Assembly: GCF_014334055.1 (NCBI RefSeq)
Contig: NZ_CP060490.1
Location: forward strand, 496,001-560,000
Source: Oscillibacter hominis
Lineage (GTDB): Bacteria > Bacillota > Clostridia > Oscillospirales > Oscillospiraceae
DNA length: 64,000 nucleotides
Reading direction: 5' to 3'
Shown here: positions 8,604 through 17,457 of the stretch, piece after piece
How the letters are laid out: every line of letters starts with the position of its first letter
How positions within the stretch are numbered: the stretch's first letter is position 1
Translations under genes and position numbers: made by a program
The notes under the pieces: model-generated
What the model was told of the DNA's origin: nothing
Databases searched by the model: none
Seen by the model: the letters and a program-made list of their open reading frames with translations, nothing else

Positions 8604-10331
8604 TTAGTCCTGAAGGGAGGCCACCCACCGGCCGTACCGCTCCAGGTTGGCGGCACAGTCCTCCGCGTCCGCGCCCTGAGTCAGGATGTAAACCTTGATC
8701 TTGGGCTCCGTGCCGGAGGGGCGCACCAGGATGGTGGTGCCGTCGGTCAGTTCAAAACGCAGCACGTTGGAGCCAGAGAGCTCCATGGTGCTTTTTGCAC
8801 CGCTTGCGCAGTCGGTGACCGTGCCGTCGGCGTAGTCCTTGCGGACCGCCACACGCACGCCGGAAATCTCCTCCGGAGGCGCTTCCCGGAGGCGCTTCAT
8901 CAGCGCCGCCATCCTGGTCAGGCCGTCCAGGCCGGGCATCACCAGGTTGTGGGTCTTTTCCGCATAGTAGCCGTACTTCTTGTAAAGGGCCTCCAGGGCA
9001 TCGAAAAGCGTCATGCCCTGGGCGGCGTACCAGGCCGCCATCTCCGTGAGGAGCATGGAGGCGGTGACGGCGTCCTTATCCCGGACATAGTCGCCCAACA
9101 TGTAGCCGTAGGATTCCTCATAGGAGAAGATTACCTTGCCCTGTCCGCTGGACTCCAGCTGGCCTTTTTTCTCAGCCATGAACTTGAAGCCGGTAAACGT
9201 GTCGTAGCAGGCCACGCCGTTGGATTCGGCCACCTTTCGGGCCATCTCCGTGGTGACGATGGTCTTCAGGGCCACCGGGTGCTCCGGCAGCTTCCCGGAG
9301 CGGCGCATGGCGCCGATCAGATAGTCCAGCAGCAGCACGCCGGTCTGATTGCCGGTGACGGGGCGGTATTCGCCGCCGCGGTCCCGGATCATGATGCCCA
9401 CCCGGTCGCTGTCCGGGTCGGTGCCCAGGATGAAGTCCACGTCGTTTTCCCGGGCCAGGTCAATGGCCAGGTAGAACCCCTCCGGGTTTTCCGGGTTGGG
9501 GGAGACCACAGTGGGGAAGGAGCCGTCAATGACCATCTGCCTGGGCTCACAGAGCAGATGCTTGATCCCCAGGGCCTTCAGCGCCTCGGGAACCAGCTTG
9601 TAGCCGCAGCCGTGGAAGGGCGTATAGACCATCTTGAAGGTGTCCGCCACCTTGGCCACGGTCTCACGGTCGTTGATCATAGAGGTGACGTTGGCCATGA
9701 ACTTCTGGTCCGTCTCCTCGCCCAGCACCTCGATGAGCCCGGCGCTGACCGCCTCATCATAGTCCATGCGGCGGACGCCGGTGAAGATGTCGATCTTCTC
9801 CAGTTCCCTCGCTATGGCGTCGGCGTGGTGGGGGGGAAGCTGGGCGCCGTCCTCCCAATAGACTTTGTAGCCGTTGTACTCCTTGGGATTGTGGCTGGCG
9901 GTGACGTTGATGCCCGCCTGGCAGCGGTACTCCCGGACGGCGAAGCTCAGCTCCGGCGTGGGACGCAGGGACTCGAAGATGCGCACGTGGATGTGGTTGC
10001 CTGCACAGACCTCCGCCGCCGCCCGGGCAAACTCCATGGAGTGAAGGCGGCAGTCCATGCAGATGGCCACGCCCCGGCGTTTTGCGTCCTCGCCCTCGGC
10101 GGCGATGACGTTGGCAAAGCCCTGGGTGGCCCAGCGGATCACGTAGATGTTCATGTTGTGCAGTCCCACGGCCATGGTGCCCCGCAGCCCTGCGGTGCCG
10201 AACTCCAGGGGGCCGTAGAACCGGGACTCGATCTCTTTGGGGTTGCCGGCGATGGACTGGAGCTCTTCGGTCTCTGCCTCACTCAGCGCACCGCTGCCCA
10301 GCCATTTTTCATACTCTTTCATGAAGTCCAT
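8604..10331 (-). CDS. pgcA: Phosphoglucomutase/phosphomannomutase
   Basis: 575 residues, the long alpha-D-phosphohexomutase type of Firmicutes; interconverts hexose 1- and 6-phosphates for envelope sugars. Active Ser in VTASHNPKEYNGYK, Mg2+ loop GTDPDSDRVG, sugar-binding SYEESYGY, and phosphate-binding RPSGTEPKIK near the C-terminus are all present. ATG 10331 has AAGGAGG upstream. It is the last gene of the minus-strand row and lies 17 bases after the DUF2007 gene. Confidence 0.93.
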   Translation of the reverse strand: MDFMKEYEKWLGSGALSEAETEELQSIAGNPKEIESRFYGPLEFGTAGLRGTMAVGLHNMNIYVIRWATQGFANVIAAEGEDAKRRGVAICMDCRLHSMEFARAAAEVCAGNHIHVRIFESLRPTPELSFAVREYRCQAGINVTASHNPKEYNGYKVYWEDGAQLPPHHADAIARELEKIDIFTGVRRMDYDEAVSAGLIEVLGEETDQKFMANVTSMINDRETVAKVADTFKMVYTPFHGCGYKLVPEALKALGIKHLLCEPRQMVIDGSFPTVVSPNPENPEGFYLAIDLARENDVDFILGTDPDSDRVGIMIRDRGGEYRPVTGNQTGVLLLDYLIGAMRRSGKLPEHPVALKTIVTTEMARKVAESNGVACYDTFTGFKFMAEKKGQLESSGQGKVIFSYEESYGYMLGDYVRDKDAVTASMLLTEMAAWYAAQGMTLFDALEALYKKYGYYAEKTHNLVMPGLDGLTRMAALMKRLREAPPEEISGVRVAVRKDYADGTVTDCASGAKSTMELSGSNVLRFELTDGTTILVRPSGTEPKIKVYILTQGADAEDCAANLERYGRWVASLQD

Positions 10332-10348
10332 TTGAGCTTCCTCCTTTT

Positions 10349-10657
10349 TTACTCTTCCTCAGGGTCCGCCGCCTCCAACAGGCCCTTTGCTTCCTCCAAC
10401 CGGGAGGCGGGCACATACAAACTGGCGCCATAGCCGGAAAAGCCCAGGATGACACGGCCCAGGCCGCCGTCTTTTTCGTAGCGCTTCATCACGGGGATGC
10501 CGTAGGCCTCCAGCTGAGCCACCGTCATATCCGCAATGCCTCCGCTGTCCGGCAGATCGACAAGGAAAGCCGCCTGTTCCGGCAGACCGCCCTCCTCTTT
10601 GGGCCAGCGGTCATAGAGGCCGCCCTCGGCGCGGCCCCAGGTGCTGGGATCGTTCAT
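10349..10657 (-). CDS. DUF2007-like putative signal transducing protein
   Basis: 102 residues. The stretch AAFLVDLPDSGGIADMTVAQLEAYGIPVMKRYE... followed by LYVPASRLEEAKGLLEA has the pattern of the small DUF2007 family: a ferredoxin-like fold of about 70 residues, where a hydrophobic strand, a helix and a 'V(P)...LEEA..LL' ending recur. No catalytic residues. Function unknown. It sits between rlmH and pgcA with a GGAG site before ATG 10657 and is probably cotranscribed. Confidence 0.65.
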   Translation of the reverse strand: MNDPSTWGRAEGGLYDRWPKEEGGLPEQAAFLVDLPDSGGIADMTVAQLEAYGIPVMKRYEKDGGLGRVILGFSGYGASLYVPASRLEEAKGLLEAADPEEE

Positions 10658-10672
10658 GGCGTGTCAACTCCT

Positions 10673-11155
10673 TTACTTATGGTATTTTGTCTTGGCTTGG
10701 ATCTGATAGGCCCGATAGATCTGCTCCAGGAGCATGACCCGGGCCAGGTGGTGGGGAAAGGTCATGGGCGACATGGAAAGCTGCGCCCAGGCCTGGGCTT
10801 TGATGGAGGGGTGCAGTCCAAAGGAGCCGCCGATCAGGAAGACCAGCTGCTTTTCCCCCCGGTTGGCCCAGGTGGCCATCAGCTGTGCAAGCTCTTCGCT
10901 GGAGCGCATCCGGCCCTCAATGCACAGCGCGATGACGCTGGAGGAGGGGGGCAGCTTCTCCCGGATGGCTCCTGCCTCCTTCAAAAGGGCCGCGTCGATC
11001 TGGGCCTGGGAGGGATTCTCCGGCAGCCGTTCCTCCGGCAGCTCCAGGATGGTCAAATCACAGTACCGCCGCAGCCGCTTGACATACTCCGCCGCCGCCT
11101 CGGCGTAAAATTTCTCCTTCAGCTTGCCCACGCACAGCAGCGTTATCTTCTGCAT
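10673..11155 (-). CDS. rlmH: 23S rRNA (pseudouridine1915-N3)-methyltransferase
   Basis: 160 residues; SPOUT methyltransferase that modifies helix 69 of 23S rRNA with SAM. It opens MQKITLLCVGKLKEKFY, holds the trefoil-knot SAM loop LVFLIGGSFGLHPSI and ends with the conserved MTFPHHLARVMLLEQIYRA. ATG 11155 is used, not an in-frame ATG 21 bases upstream, because the family begins at this point. It overlaps the end of walJ by 13 bases, the usual arrangement at the end of Firmicute yyc loci. Confidence 0.95.
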   Translation of the reverse strand: MQKITLLCVGKLKEKFYAEAAAEYVKRLRRYCDLTILELPEERLPENPSQAQIDAALLKEAGAIREKLPPSSSVIALCIEGRMRSSEELAQLMATWANRGEKQLVFLIGGSFGLHPSIKAQAWAQLSMSPMTFPHHLARVMLLEQIYRAYQIQAKTKYHK

Positions 11156-11946
11156 CCCGCACCGACCACATGGCACTCGCTCAGGGCGCTGCGGGGCGCC
11201 ACGGTGAGGCGGGGCGAAAACCCGGCGGCGGCCAGGCTGCGTTCCACGGCGCTGCGGGCCATGGCGGGCGTGTTATTCTCCTCACTCAGATGGGCCAGGA
11301 CGATCTCCGAGGCGCCCCATCCGGCCGCTTCCGCGGCAAAGGAGGCCGCCGCCTCATTGGACAGGTGCCCCTCGTCGCCAAGGATGCGGCGCTTGAGGTA
11401 ATAAGGATAGGAGCCGGAGCGCAGCGTGTCCACGTCGTGGTTGGCCTCCAGGAGCAGCAGCTCCACGCCGGGCAGCACCTCCCGGGCCCCGTCGGGAATG
11501 CATCCGGAGTCCGTGAGAAAGCCAAAGCCCCCCTCTTCCGTGTCGATCCGGTAGGCGGTGGAGCCCGGCGCGTCGTGGCAGGTGGAAAAGGGCGTAACGC
11601 GGCACTCCCCCACGTGGAAGGGGACACCCTGGGAAAAGGGACAGAGCAGATCCTCCACCCCGGCGATCCGGTACTGGAGGCCTCGGGCGGTCTCGATGCT
11701 GGAATAGATGGGCGCGCGGCAGCGCTTGACCAGCGTTCCCAGACCGCTGATGTGGTCGCTGTGGGTGTGGGAGATCAGCAGGGCGGACAGGTCGCGCAGC
11801 TCCAGGCCCAGCTGGCGCAGCCCCTGTTCGATGCGCCGGCAGGAGATACCTGCGTCCAACAGGATGTGGGTATTCTCCGTTGAGAGCACCAGCGCGTTCC
11901 CGGAGGAGCCGCTGGAAAGTGTATGTACAGTGGTCAAATCTATCAT
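11143..11946 (-). CDS. walJ: WalJ/YycJ metallo-beta-lactamase-fold hydrolase
   Basis: 267 residues. MBL-fold metal motif SHTHSDHISG, an early TLSSGSSGNALVL strand and AHLSEENN near the C-terminus match YycJ/VicX, a probable nuclease linked to cell-wall and DNA damage phenotypes in Firmicutes. Cytosolic. ATG 11946 is used although its ribosome site (GAGGT) is very close. In Bacillus this gene directly follows yycI; here murA is inserted between them. Confidence 0.88.
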   Translation of the reverse strand: MIDLTTVHTLSSGSSGNALVLSTENTHILLDAGISCRRIEQGLRQLGLELRDLSALLISHTHSDHISGLGTLVKRCRAPIYSSIETARGLQYRIAGVEDLLCPFSQGVPFHVGECRVTPFSTCHDAPGSTAYRIDTEEGGFGFLTDSGCIPDGAREVLPGVELLLLEANHDVDTLRSGSYPYYLKRRILGDEGHLSNEAAASFAAEAAGWGASEIVLAHLSEENNTPAMARSAVERSLAAAGFSPRLTVAPRSALSECHVVGAGCRR

Positions 11947-11968
11947 ACCTCACTTGCAGAGTCGAAAA

Positions 11969-12022
11969 TGCGTCCGTTGCGGAGCACGATGACCAACGTC
12001 GCCATGCTCCGCAGCGGACGCA
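11969..12022. repeat. Long inverted repeat between murA and walJ
   Basis: TGCGTCCGTTGCGGAGCA (11969-11986) and TGCTCCGCAGCGGACGCA (12005-12022): 18-bp arms with one mismatch. On the minus strand it is followed by ATTTTC, so it may end or attenuate murA transcripts. Confidence 0.6.
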
Positions 12023-12059
12023 GCGGTTGTATTGAATTCCAGCCGCCGCGTTTTGCGGC

Positions 12060-13358
12060 TCAGCCGATGTGGGCCTCCAGCTCTTCGCTGTCGCCGGGGA
12101 CCTCCACCGCGCGGATGTCGGCGCCCAAGGCGCGGAGCTTGCCCACCATGTCCTCGTAGCCCCGTTCAATATACTGCACGCCGCTGATCTCCGTGGTTCC
12201 CTCAGCGGCCAGAGCGGCAATCACCAGCGCGGCTCCGGCCCGCAGGTCGCAGGCCTGGATGGGCGCTCCGGTGAGATGGTCAACACCTTCCACCACGGCG
12301 GTCTTCTCGTCCACCTGAATGTTGGCGCCCAGGCGCTTGAGCTCGTCCACATAGCGGTAGCGGTTGCTCCAGACACCCTCCGTCACCATGCTGGTGCCCT
12401 CCGCCAGCGTCAGCACCGTGGTGATTTGAGGCTGCATGTCGGTGGGGAAGCCGGGATAGGGCATGGTCTTCACATTGGCCTTTTGCATCCGGCCGGTGCG
12501 CCGGACCAGCAGCGTGTCCTCCTGCTCCTCGATCTGGACACCCATCTCCTGAAGCTTGGCCGTGATGCAGTCCATATGCTTGGGGATGATGTTCTTGACA
12601 AGGACCTGCCCTCCGGTGGCGGAGACGGCGGCCATGTAGGTACCGGCCTCGATCTGGTCGGGGATGATGGCGTAGCTGCCGCCCCGCAGGTGATCCACGC
12701 CCTGGATCTTGATGGTGTCAGTGCCGGCACCGCGGATGTTGGCCCCCATGGAGTTGAGGAAGTTGGCCAGATCCACGATGTGGGGCTCCTTGGCGGCGTT
12801 TTCAATGATGGTGTTGCCCTGGGCCAGCGTGGCGGCCATCATGATGTTCATGGTGGCGCCCACGGAAACCACGTCCAAATAGATGTTGGCGCCCTTCAGC
12901 CGTCCGCCCTCGGTGGTGGCATGGATGAAGCCGCCCTCCACCACCACCTTGGCACCCATGGCGGTGAAGCCTTTGATGTGCTGGTCAATGGGGCGTACCC
13001 CGAAGTTGCACCCGCCGGGCATGGCGACCTCGGCCTGGCCGAAGCGGCCCAGGAGCGCGCCGATCAAATAGTAGGAGGCCCGGATGCGGCGGACCATTTC
13101 ATAGGAGGTCCGTGCTTTGCGGATGCGACGGCAGTCCACCTCCACCGCATGGCGGTTGATGGTGCGGATGCCGGCGCCCAATTCCTCCAGAATTTTAAGA
13201 AATAAGGTGACATCGGAAATCTGAGGGATGTTTTCAATGCGGCAGACCCCGTCTACCAGGAGTGCGGCGGGAAGGATGGCGACGGCGGCGTTTTTGGCGC
13301 CGCTGATCTCGACTTCCCCGAACAGCGGCTTTCCGCCGTGCACGACATAATTTGTCAA
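12060..13358 (-). CDS. murA: UDP-N-acetylglucosamine 1-carboxyvinyltransferase
   Basis: 432 residues from TTG 13358 (AGAAGGTG 6 bases upstream); ATG 13382 would add eight residues but has no ribosome site. First step of peptidoglycan precursor synthesis: transfers enolpyruvate from PEP to UDP-GlcNAc. SGAKNAAVA near the N-terminus and PGGCNFGVRPID with the catalytic, fosfomycin-reactive Cys are present. It has its own promoter and lies inside the wal locus, which controls cell wall metabolism in Firmicutes. Confidence 0.92.
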   Translation of the reverse strand: MTNYVVHGGKPLFGEVEISGAKNAAVAILPAALLVDGVCRIENIPQISDVTLFLKILEELGAGIRTINRHAVEVDCRRIRKARTSYEMVRRIRASYYLIGALLGRFGQAEVAMPGGCNFGVRPIDQHIKGFTAMGAKVVVEGGFIHATTEGGRLKGANIYLDVVSVGATMNIMMAATLAQGNTIIENAAKEPHIVDLANFLNSMGANIRGAGTDTIKIQGVDHLRGGSYAIIPDQIEAGTYMAAVSATGGQVLVKNIIPKHMDCITAKLQEMGVQIEEQEDTLLVRRTGRMQKANVKTMPYPGFPTDMQPQITTVLTLAEGTSMVTEGVWSNRYRYVDELKRLGANIQVDEKTAVVEGVDHLTGAPIQACDLRAGAALVIAALAAEGTTEISGVQYIERGYEDMVGKLRALGADIRAVEVPGDSEELEAHIG

Positions 13359-13390
13359 AAAAAGCACCTTCTCTTCAGGCATTTATCAGC

Positions 13391-13445
13391 GCCGGGACTC
13401 GCTTGGTGCGCACAAACAGGGCACCAGAGACAGTTTGCCCCCGGC
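13391..13445 (-). other. Structured leader of murA
   Basis: Nested inverted repeats: GCCGGG/CCCGGC outside and TGGTGC/GCACCA inside, lying in the roughly 147-nt leader between the murA promoter and its start codon. A hairpin CCTCT/AGAGG lies nearer the promoter (about 13460-13478). No known riboswitch class recognised and no T run follows. Confidence 0.4.
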
Positions 13446-13511
13446 AATGGAGCTTCATACCCTCTATTTCAGAGGCAGAAGAAATATACGTTTTGCAACT
13501 TTAGCAGATTT

Positions 13512-13539
13512 AGTATAACAGAAATTTCATAAAAAGCAA
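13512..13539 (-). promoter_or_regulatory. Sigma-A promoter of murA
   Basis: Minus strand TTGCTT (13539-13534), 16 bases, TATACT (13517-13512), in a local AT-rich patch. Confidence 0.6.
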
Positions 13540-13567
13540 CGAAAAATCCAAGAGAAAAAATCAGCGT

Positions 13568-14380
13568 TCAGCTCTGAGTCACAACGCGGGTTGAGAAGTT
13601 TACATAATACTTGTACGTATCGGTGCCGATCTGCCAGACCGGGGTCAGGGAGAGCGGCGCCGCAGGGGTGCTTTCCAGAAGGTATCCCGCTGAGATGGAG
13701 GTGACGGCGCTGGCCACGGAGATGGCGTCAGTGGTGGTGCGGGACTGAAGGAACAGCGTCAGGGCCGTGGAGGCGGACATGGAGCCCTCCGCGGGGGCGG
13801 GGGCGGTGTGGTCCGGCAGCGCATAGCCGCTGACAGAGGTGAGCACGTTCTTGGAAAAAGTAAAGGAGATGGAGCAGTTGACCACCTCCACGCCGCCCCA
13901 CAGAAGGGGAGCGGAATATGTTCCGGTCCCGCCGTTCAGGCGGCCCTGGAGCTCTCCGTAGCCGAATTTACGGCAGATCCGCCGGCACAGGGCCTCCGGC
14001 GTCTCATCCGGCATGTCCACCACCGCGATGTCAAAGGCCCCGTTGGCGCGGAAGCGGGCGGTGCCGGCCTGCCCCGTGTAGAGATAGATGCCGCCGCCCT
14101 CGTCGGAGACGGTGAGGCCCTCGCCTAAAATGGATTCGGCCAGGGCCTGGTCGCGCTCGGTGCTTCGGCTGAGCGTCAGGGGAGCGAGGGTGGAGTCCTC
14201 CGGGATCAGGTCCGGCTCCAGGGAGATGCCCTCCGATTGAAAGAGGGCGGAGAGCTGCTCGTTGGAGGACTGGCGGGCGCTGCGCTGGGCGGCCTGGTGG
14301 TTGCCCGGCAGGCCCAAAAGGCACACATTGACCAGGACCAGAATCAAAATGATGATGTTTTTCAGGCGATAGGTCTGCAT
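13568..14380 (-). CDS. yycI: YycI-like regulator of the WalK kinase
   Basis: 270 residues. Single N-terminal membrane segment (NIIILILVLVNVCLLGL, residues 8-24), the rest extracellular. In Bacillus YycH and YycI bind WalK in the membrane and restrain or tune it. Assignment rests on topology, size and position after yycH more than on strong motifs; the C-terminal part (SLTPVWQIGTDTYKYYVNFSTR) resembles the YycI ending. ATG 14380 follows GGAAAGGAC. It is the last gene before the murA promoter. Confidence 0.72.
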   Translation of the reverse strand: MQTYRLKNIIILILVLVNVCLLGLPGNHQAAQRSARQSSNEQLSALFQSEGISLEPDLIPEDSTLAPLTLSRSTERDQALAESILGEGLTVSDEGGGIYLYTGQAGTARFRANGAFDIAVVDMPDETPEALCRRICRKFGYGELQGRLNGGTGTYSAPLLWGGVEVVNCSISFTFSKNVLTSVSGYALPDHTAPAPAEGSMSASTALTLFLQSRTTTDAISVASAVTSISAGYLLESTPAAPLSLTPVWQIGTDTYKYYVNFSTRVVTQS

Positions 14381-14404
14381 TGGTCAAAGTCCTTTCCTGT
14401 GGAA

Positions 14405-15649
14405 TCAGCCGGCCACCCACTGGGCGCTGACACTGTCGGATCCCGTGTCCACATAGGTCACGGTCAGTTCTGCCCCGCTGTAGCGGTGCTGGGCGATGGC
14501 CGCCGCCTGCCGGACAGGCAGGAGGACGGAGGGGGAATCGGTGGCAGAGTAGCTGCGAAAACGCAGAGTGAAGGAGACGATGGAGCCGTTTTGAATCAGA
14601 AGCTCCGCAGCGCTTGTCTCATTGGAAAAAAGGATGGGGACCCCATCTGCCTGATACCCGAAAGAGACCAGCCAGCCGCCGCTATTTTGCTGGATGCCGC
14701 GCAGGCAGAGGGACGCCTCTCCCGGCGACAGGACGGATTCCGCCAGGGACCGGGCCGCGGCCGCGGCCTCCACGGCGGTGGGCGTCTCCCCAACGGCGGA
14801 GACGGGGAAGGAGCGGTCTCCGTCCCCCGACTGATAGGTCACGGTGCCGTCCGTATAGATGCGCAGCGTCCGGTCGTTTTCGATGATGACCTCCGTGCCG
14901 TCGACGGAGTCCACATAGCGGTTGTTGGTGTGAGGGTTGAACTGAAGCTGGCGGAGCAGCGTGTCCGTATCCGCCAGAGGATTGGAGGCGGAGAGCGTGT
15001 GGTACCCGGACGATTCGTCGGTGAACAGGGTGTAGGGGTCCAGGGACGTGTACTCCTCCCCCAATTCAAAGGCAAAGGAGGCACTGGAGGACTGGTAGCT
15101 GTCCAAAACAGAAAGGAGGGCGGATCCCAGCACGCTGGTGGTGCAGGAGTAAACGGACTCGTCCTGAAAATAGAGCTGCACCGAGGAATGGGAGGCGGCA
15201 AGGATCAACCGCCTTGCGCTGAGGGAGGCAAGGGACGGTGAAACCTCCGCGCCCAAGAGGGCCGAGAGCACCGGCAGCGGGAGGGATACGGTAAAGTCGA
15301 AGTAGATACACTCCCCATCCAACAGCTCCCGGAAGGCCGTCTCCGGCACGATGGAGGCAGGCCCGGCCGTGCCCAATGCCTCTCCCAAAAGCAGAACCAG
15401 GGCCGACGCGTCGGAGGTGGTGCTGCGGCCCTGGCCGGAGCGGCCGAAGCTGTTGGTCACTGCCACGCGGAGGGGAGAAGCGAATTCCGCCAAAGAGCCG
15501 GTGACGCCCTGCACGGTTTCGGCTGGGCCGGCCGTCAGCTGACTGCGGCCCAAGGCTGTCAGCTGAATCTGGGTAAAGAGTGCCACGGCGGACAGAGCAA
15601 GTAGGCAGATGGCAATATTTTGCAGGCGGTTGCGTGTGAGCTTGCCCAT
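14405..15649 (-). CDS. yycH: YycH-like regulator of the WalK kinase
   Basis: 414 residues. One membrane anchor near the N-terminus (IAICLLALSAVALFTQIQL, about 12-30) and a long extracytoplasmic part with no enzyme motif. Located directly after walK with 18 bases between and an AAAGGAG site before ATG 15649, exactly as in Bacillus and Staphylococcus. Sequence conservation in this family is low, so position supports the name most. Confidence 0.75.
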   Translation of the reverse strand: MGKLTRNRLQNIAICLLALSAVALFTQIQLTALGRSQLTAGPAETVQGVTGSLAEFASPLRVAVTNSFGRSGQGRSTTSDASALVLLLGEALGTAGPASIVPETAFRELLDGECIYFDFTVSLPLPVLSALLGAEVSPSLASLSARRLILAASHSSVQLYFQDESVYSCTTSVLGSALLSVLDSYQSSSASFAFELGEEYTSLDPYTLFTDESSGYHTLSASNPLADTDTLLRQLQFNPHTNNRYVDSVDGTEVIIENDRTLRIYTDGTVTYQSGDGDRSFPVSAVGETPTAVEAAAAARSLAESVLSPGEASLCLRGIQQNSGGWLVSFGYQADGVPILFSNETSAAELLIQNGSIVSFTLRFRSYSATDSPSVLLPVRQAAAIAQHRYSGAELTVTYVDTGSDSVSAQWVAG

Positions 15650-15667
15650 GGCATCTCCTTTCTGCGG

Positions 15668-17431
15668 TTAATCCGGCTGGACGATAGGCAGGCTGAGCCG
15701 GACGGTGGTGCCGGGGCCCTCGTGGTCGGCCAGGGCGATGGTGCCGTGGTGGCGGGCCACAATCTCGCGGGCAATGGACAGCCCCAGTCCGGTACCTCCG
15801 TGCTCTCTGGAACGGGCCTTGTCCACCCGGTAAAAACGGTCGAATATCCGGTCCCGGTCCTCGGGGGGGATGCCGATGCCGTCGTCACTGACCTCCATCC
15901 ACACGCACTCACCCTCGCTTCCGGCACTGACGCGGATGTGGCCGCCGTCCGGGGTATACTTGATGGCGTTGCCCAAGACGTTCATCATCACCTGCTCCAG
16001 CCGGCCCCGGTCCCCCATGATGAGGGGCAGGCCCGAGAGGTCTCCGCAGGTGAGCTGGTGGCTGTGGCGCTTGGCCTCCAGGGCGTTGGCCCGGCACACG
16101 CTTTCGATTGCGTCGGCAAAGGGGAAGCGGGCCATGCTGAACTCCCCCCGGCCGGAGTCCAGGCGGGAAAGGGTCAGCAGGTCCTGTACGATGTGGGTCA
16201 TGCGGTCGGTCTCGCCGATGATGATGTCCAAAAAGCTGTGGGCGGTCTCCTTGGAGATGCCGTCGGAATCCCGCAGGGTCTCGGCATAGCTGCGCACGTT
16301 GGTCAACGGGGTGCGCAGCTCATGGGACACGTTGGCCACGAACTCCTTGCGACGCTCTTCGTTGCGGTGCTGCTCCGTTACGTCGTGGAGCACGATGAGC
16401 ACGCCGCCGTCCGCGTCGTCGGAAAAGCGGGCCAGGTACAGCTCCAGCGTGCGCTCGCCCACCGTCTGCTGGCTTTCGGCAAAGTTGGGCCGCTGGAGGG
16501 AGAGCATCTGCTGGAAAGGGTATACCTCGGCGAAGAGGTCGTCGTAAGTACAGCCCTCAATGGAGCGGCCCAGCATTTCCGTGGCGGCGGGGTTGCAGTG
16601 GATCAGCGCTCCGGCGTGGTCAAAGGCCACCACGCCGTCGGTCATATGGAGAAACAGGGTGTCCAACTTGTTGCGTTCGTTCTCCACGGCGGCCAGTGTG
16701 GACTGCAGCACGTCCGCCATCTCATTGAAGGTATTGGTCAAGATGCCAATTTCGTCTGTGGACTCCACATCGATCTTGCTGGAGAAGTCGCCGTCCGCCA
16801 CACGCTCCGCGCCAAGGGTCAGCTTTTCAATGGAGCTGACCATGGCCTTGGAGAGCAGGAAGCTCAGAAGCAGCGAGATCAGAAGGCCGATGACCAGGGC
16901 CTGCATGATGAGGAGGAACAGCTGGGAGTTGAGGTCGCTGACGGTTTCCCGGTTGTCTTTGATGTAGACGATGAAGGAGTTGCCGCCCCCGGCAATGGGC
17001 ACCGCCACATCCATGTAGTCGGCTGTGGCGTCGCTCTTGTCGCCCACCTCGCCGTTGAGGGCGGAGAGCAGGTTCGGCGTGTCGTAGCTCAGCTCCGCCC
17101 CGCCCGGTTCGTCAGAGCCGGTGAGAAACACTCCGGTCCGCCCGTCCAAGATATAGTAGTTCCGCGTGCGGTAGTCGATTCCCAGCCGGCCGGCGTTGGC
17201 GGCCAGGATGTCCTGGATGCCGTCGGCGGGGGTCTCCTGCTCGGCGGCGCTGCACAGGCTCAGATAGAAGTCGGCGTTGTCCTCACCGAACACATCTGTG
17301 ATTTGTTCATAAAAGCTGTTGATATAGAAGTTGGAGACGCTGGTGGTCAAAAAGGCGCCGACCACCGCCATCAGCGAGGTGATCATCAGCAGCATAATCA
17401 AGACCAGCTTCATGTGCAGGCTGCGGAACAT
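15668..17431 (-). CDS. walK: WalK-type sensor histidine kinase
   Basis: 587 residues, membrane kinase of the essential wall-homeostasis system. Order: membrane segment (about 8-30), extracellular sensor, second membrane segment (about 170-195), HAMP, PAS (about 250-340), HisKA with the phosphorylated His in VSHELRTPLTNVRSYAETL, and HATPase_c with NAIKYTP, DDGIGI and GGTGLGLSI boxes. This architecture is that of WalK/VicK rather than PhoR, and gene order agrees. ATG 17431 follows AAAGGAG. Partner is WalR. Confidence 0.9.
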   Translation of the reverse strand: MFRSLHMKLVLIMLLMITSLMAVVGAFLTTSVSNFYINSFYEQITDVFGEDNADFYLSLCSAAEQETPADGIQDILAANAGRLGIDYRTRNYYILDGRTGVFLTGSDEPGGAELSYDTPNLLSALNGEVGDKSDATADYMDVAVPIAGGGNSFIVYIKDNRETVSDLNSQLFLLIMQALVIGLLISLLLSFLLSKAMVSSIEKLTLGAERVADGDFSSKIDVESTDEIGILTNTFNEMADVLQSTLAAVENERNKLDTLFLHMTDGVVAFDHAGALIHCNPAATEMLGRSIEGCTYDDLFAEVYPFQQMLSLQRPNFAESQQTVGERTLELYLARFSDDADGGVLIVLHDVTEQHRNEERRKEFVANVSHELRTPLTNVRSYAETLRDSDGISKETAHSFLDIIIGETDRMTHIVQDLLTLSRLDSGRGEFSMARFPFADAIESVCRANALEAKRHSHQLTCGDLSGLPLIMGDRGRLEQVMMNVLGNAIKYTPDGGHIRVSAGSEGECVWMEVSDDGIGIPPEDRDRIFDRFYRVDKARSREHGGTGLGLSIAREIVARHHGTIALADHEGPGTTVRLSLPIVQPD

Positions 17432-17457
17432 GGCAGATCTCCTTTCGGAAGGAATGG

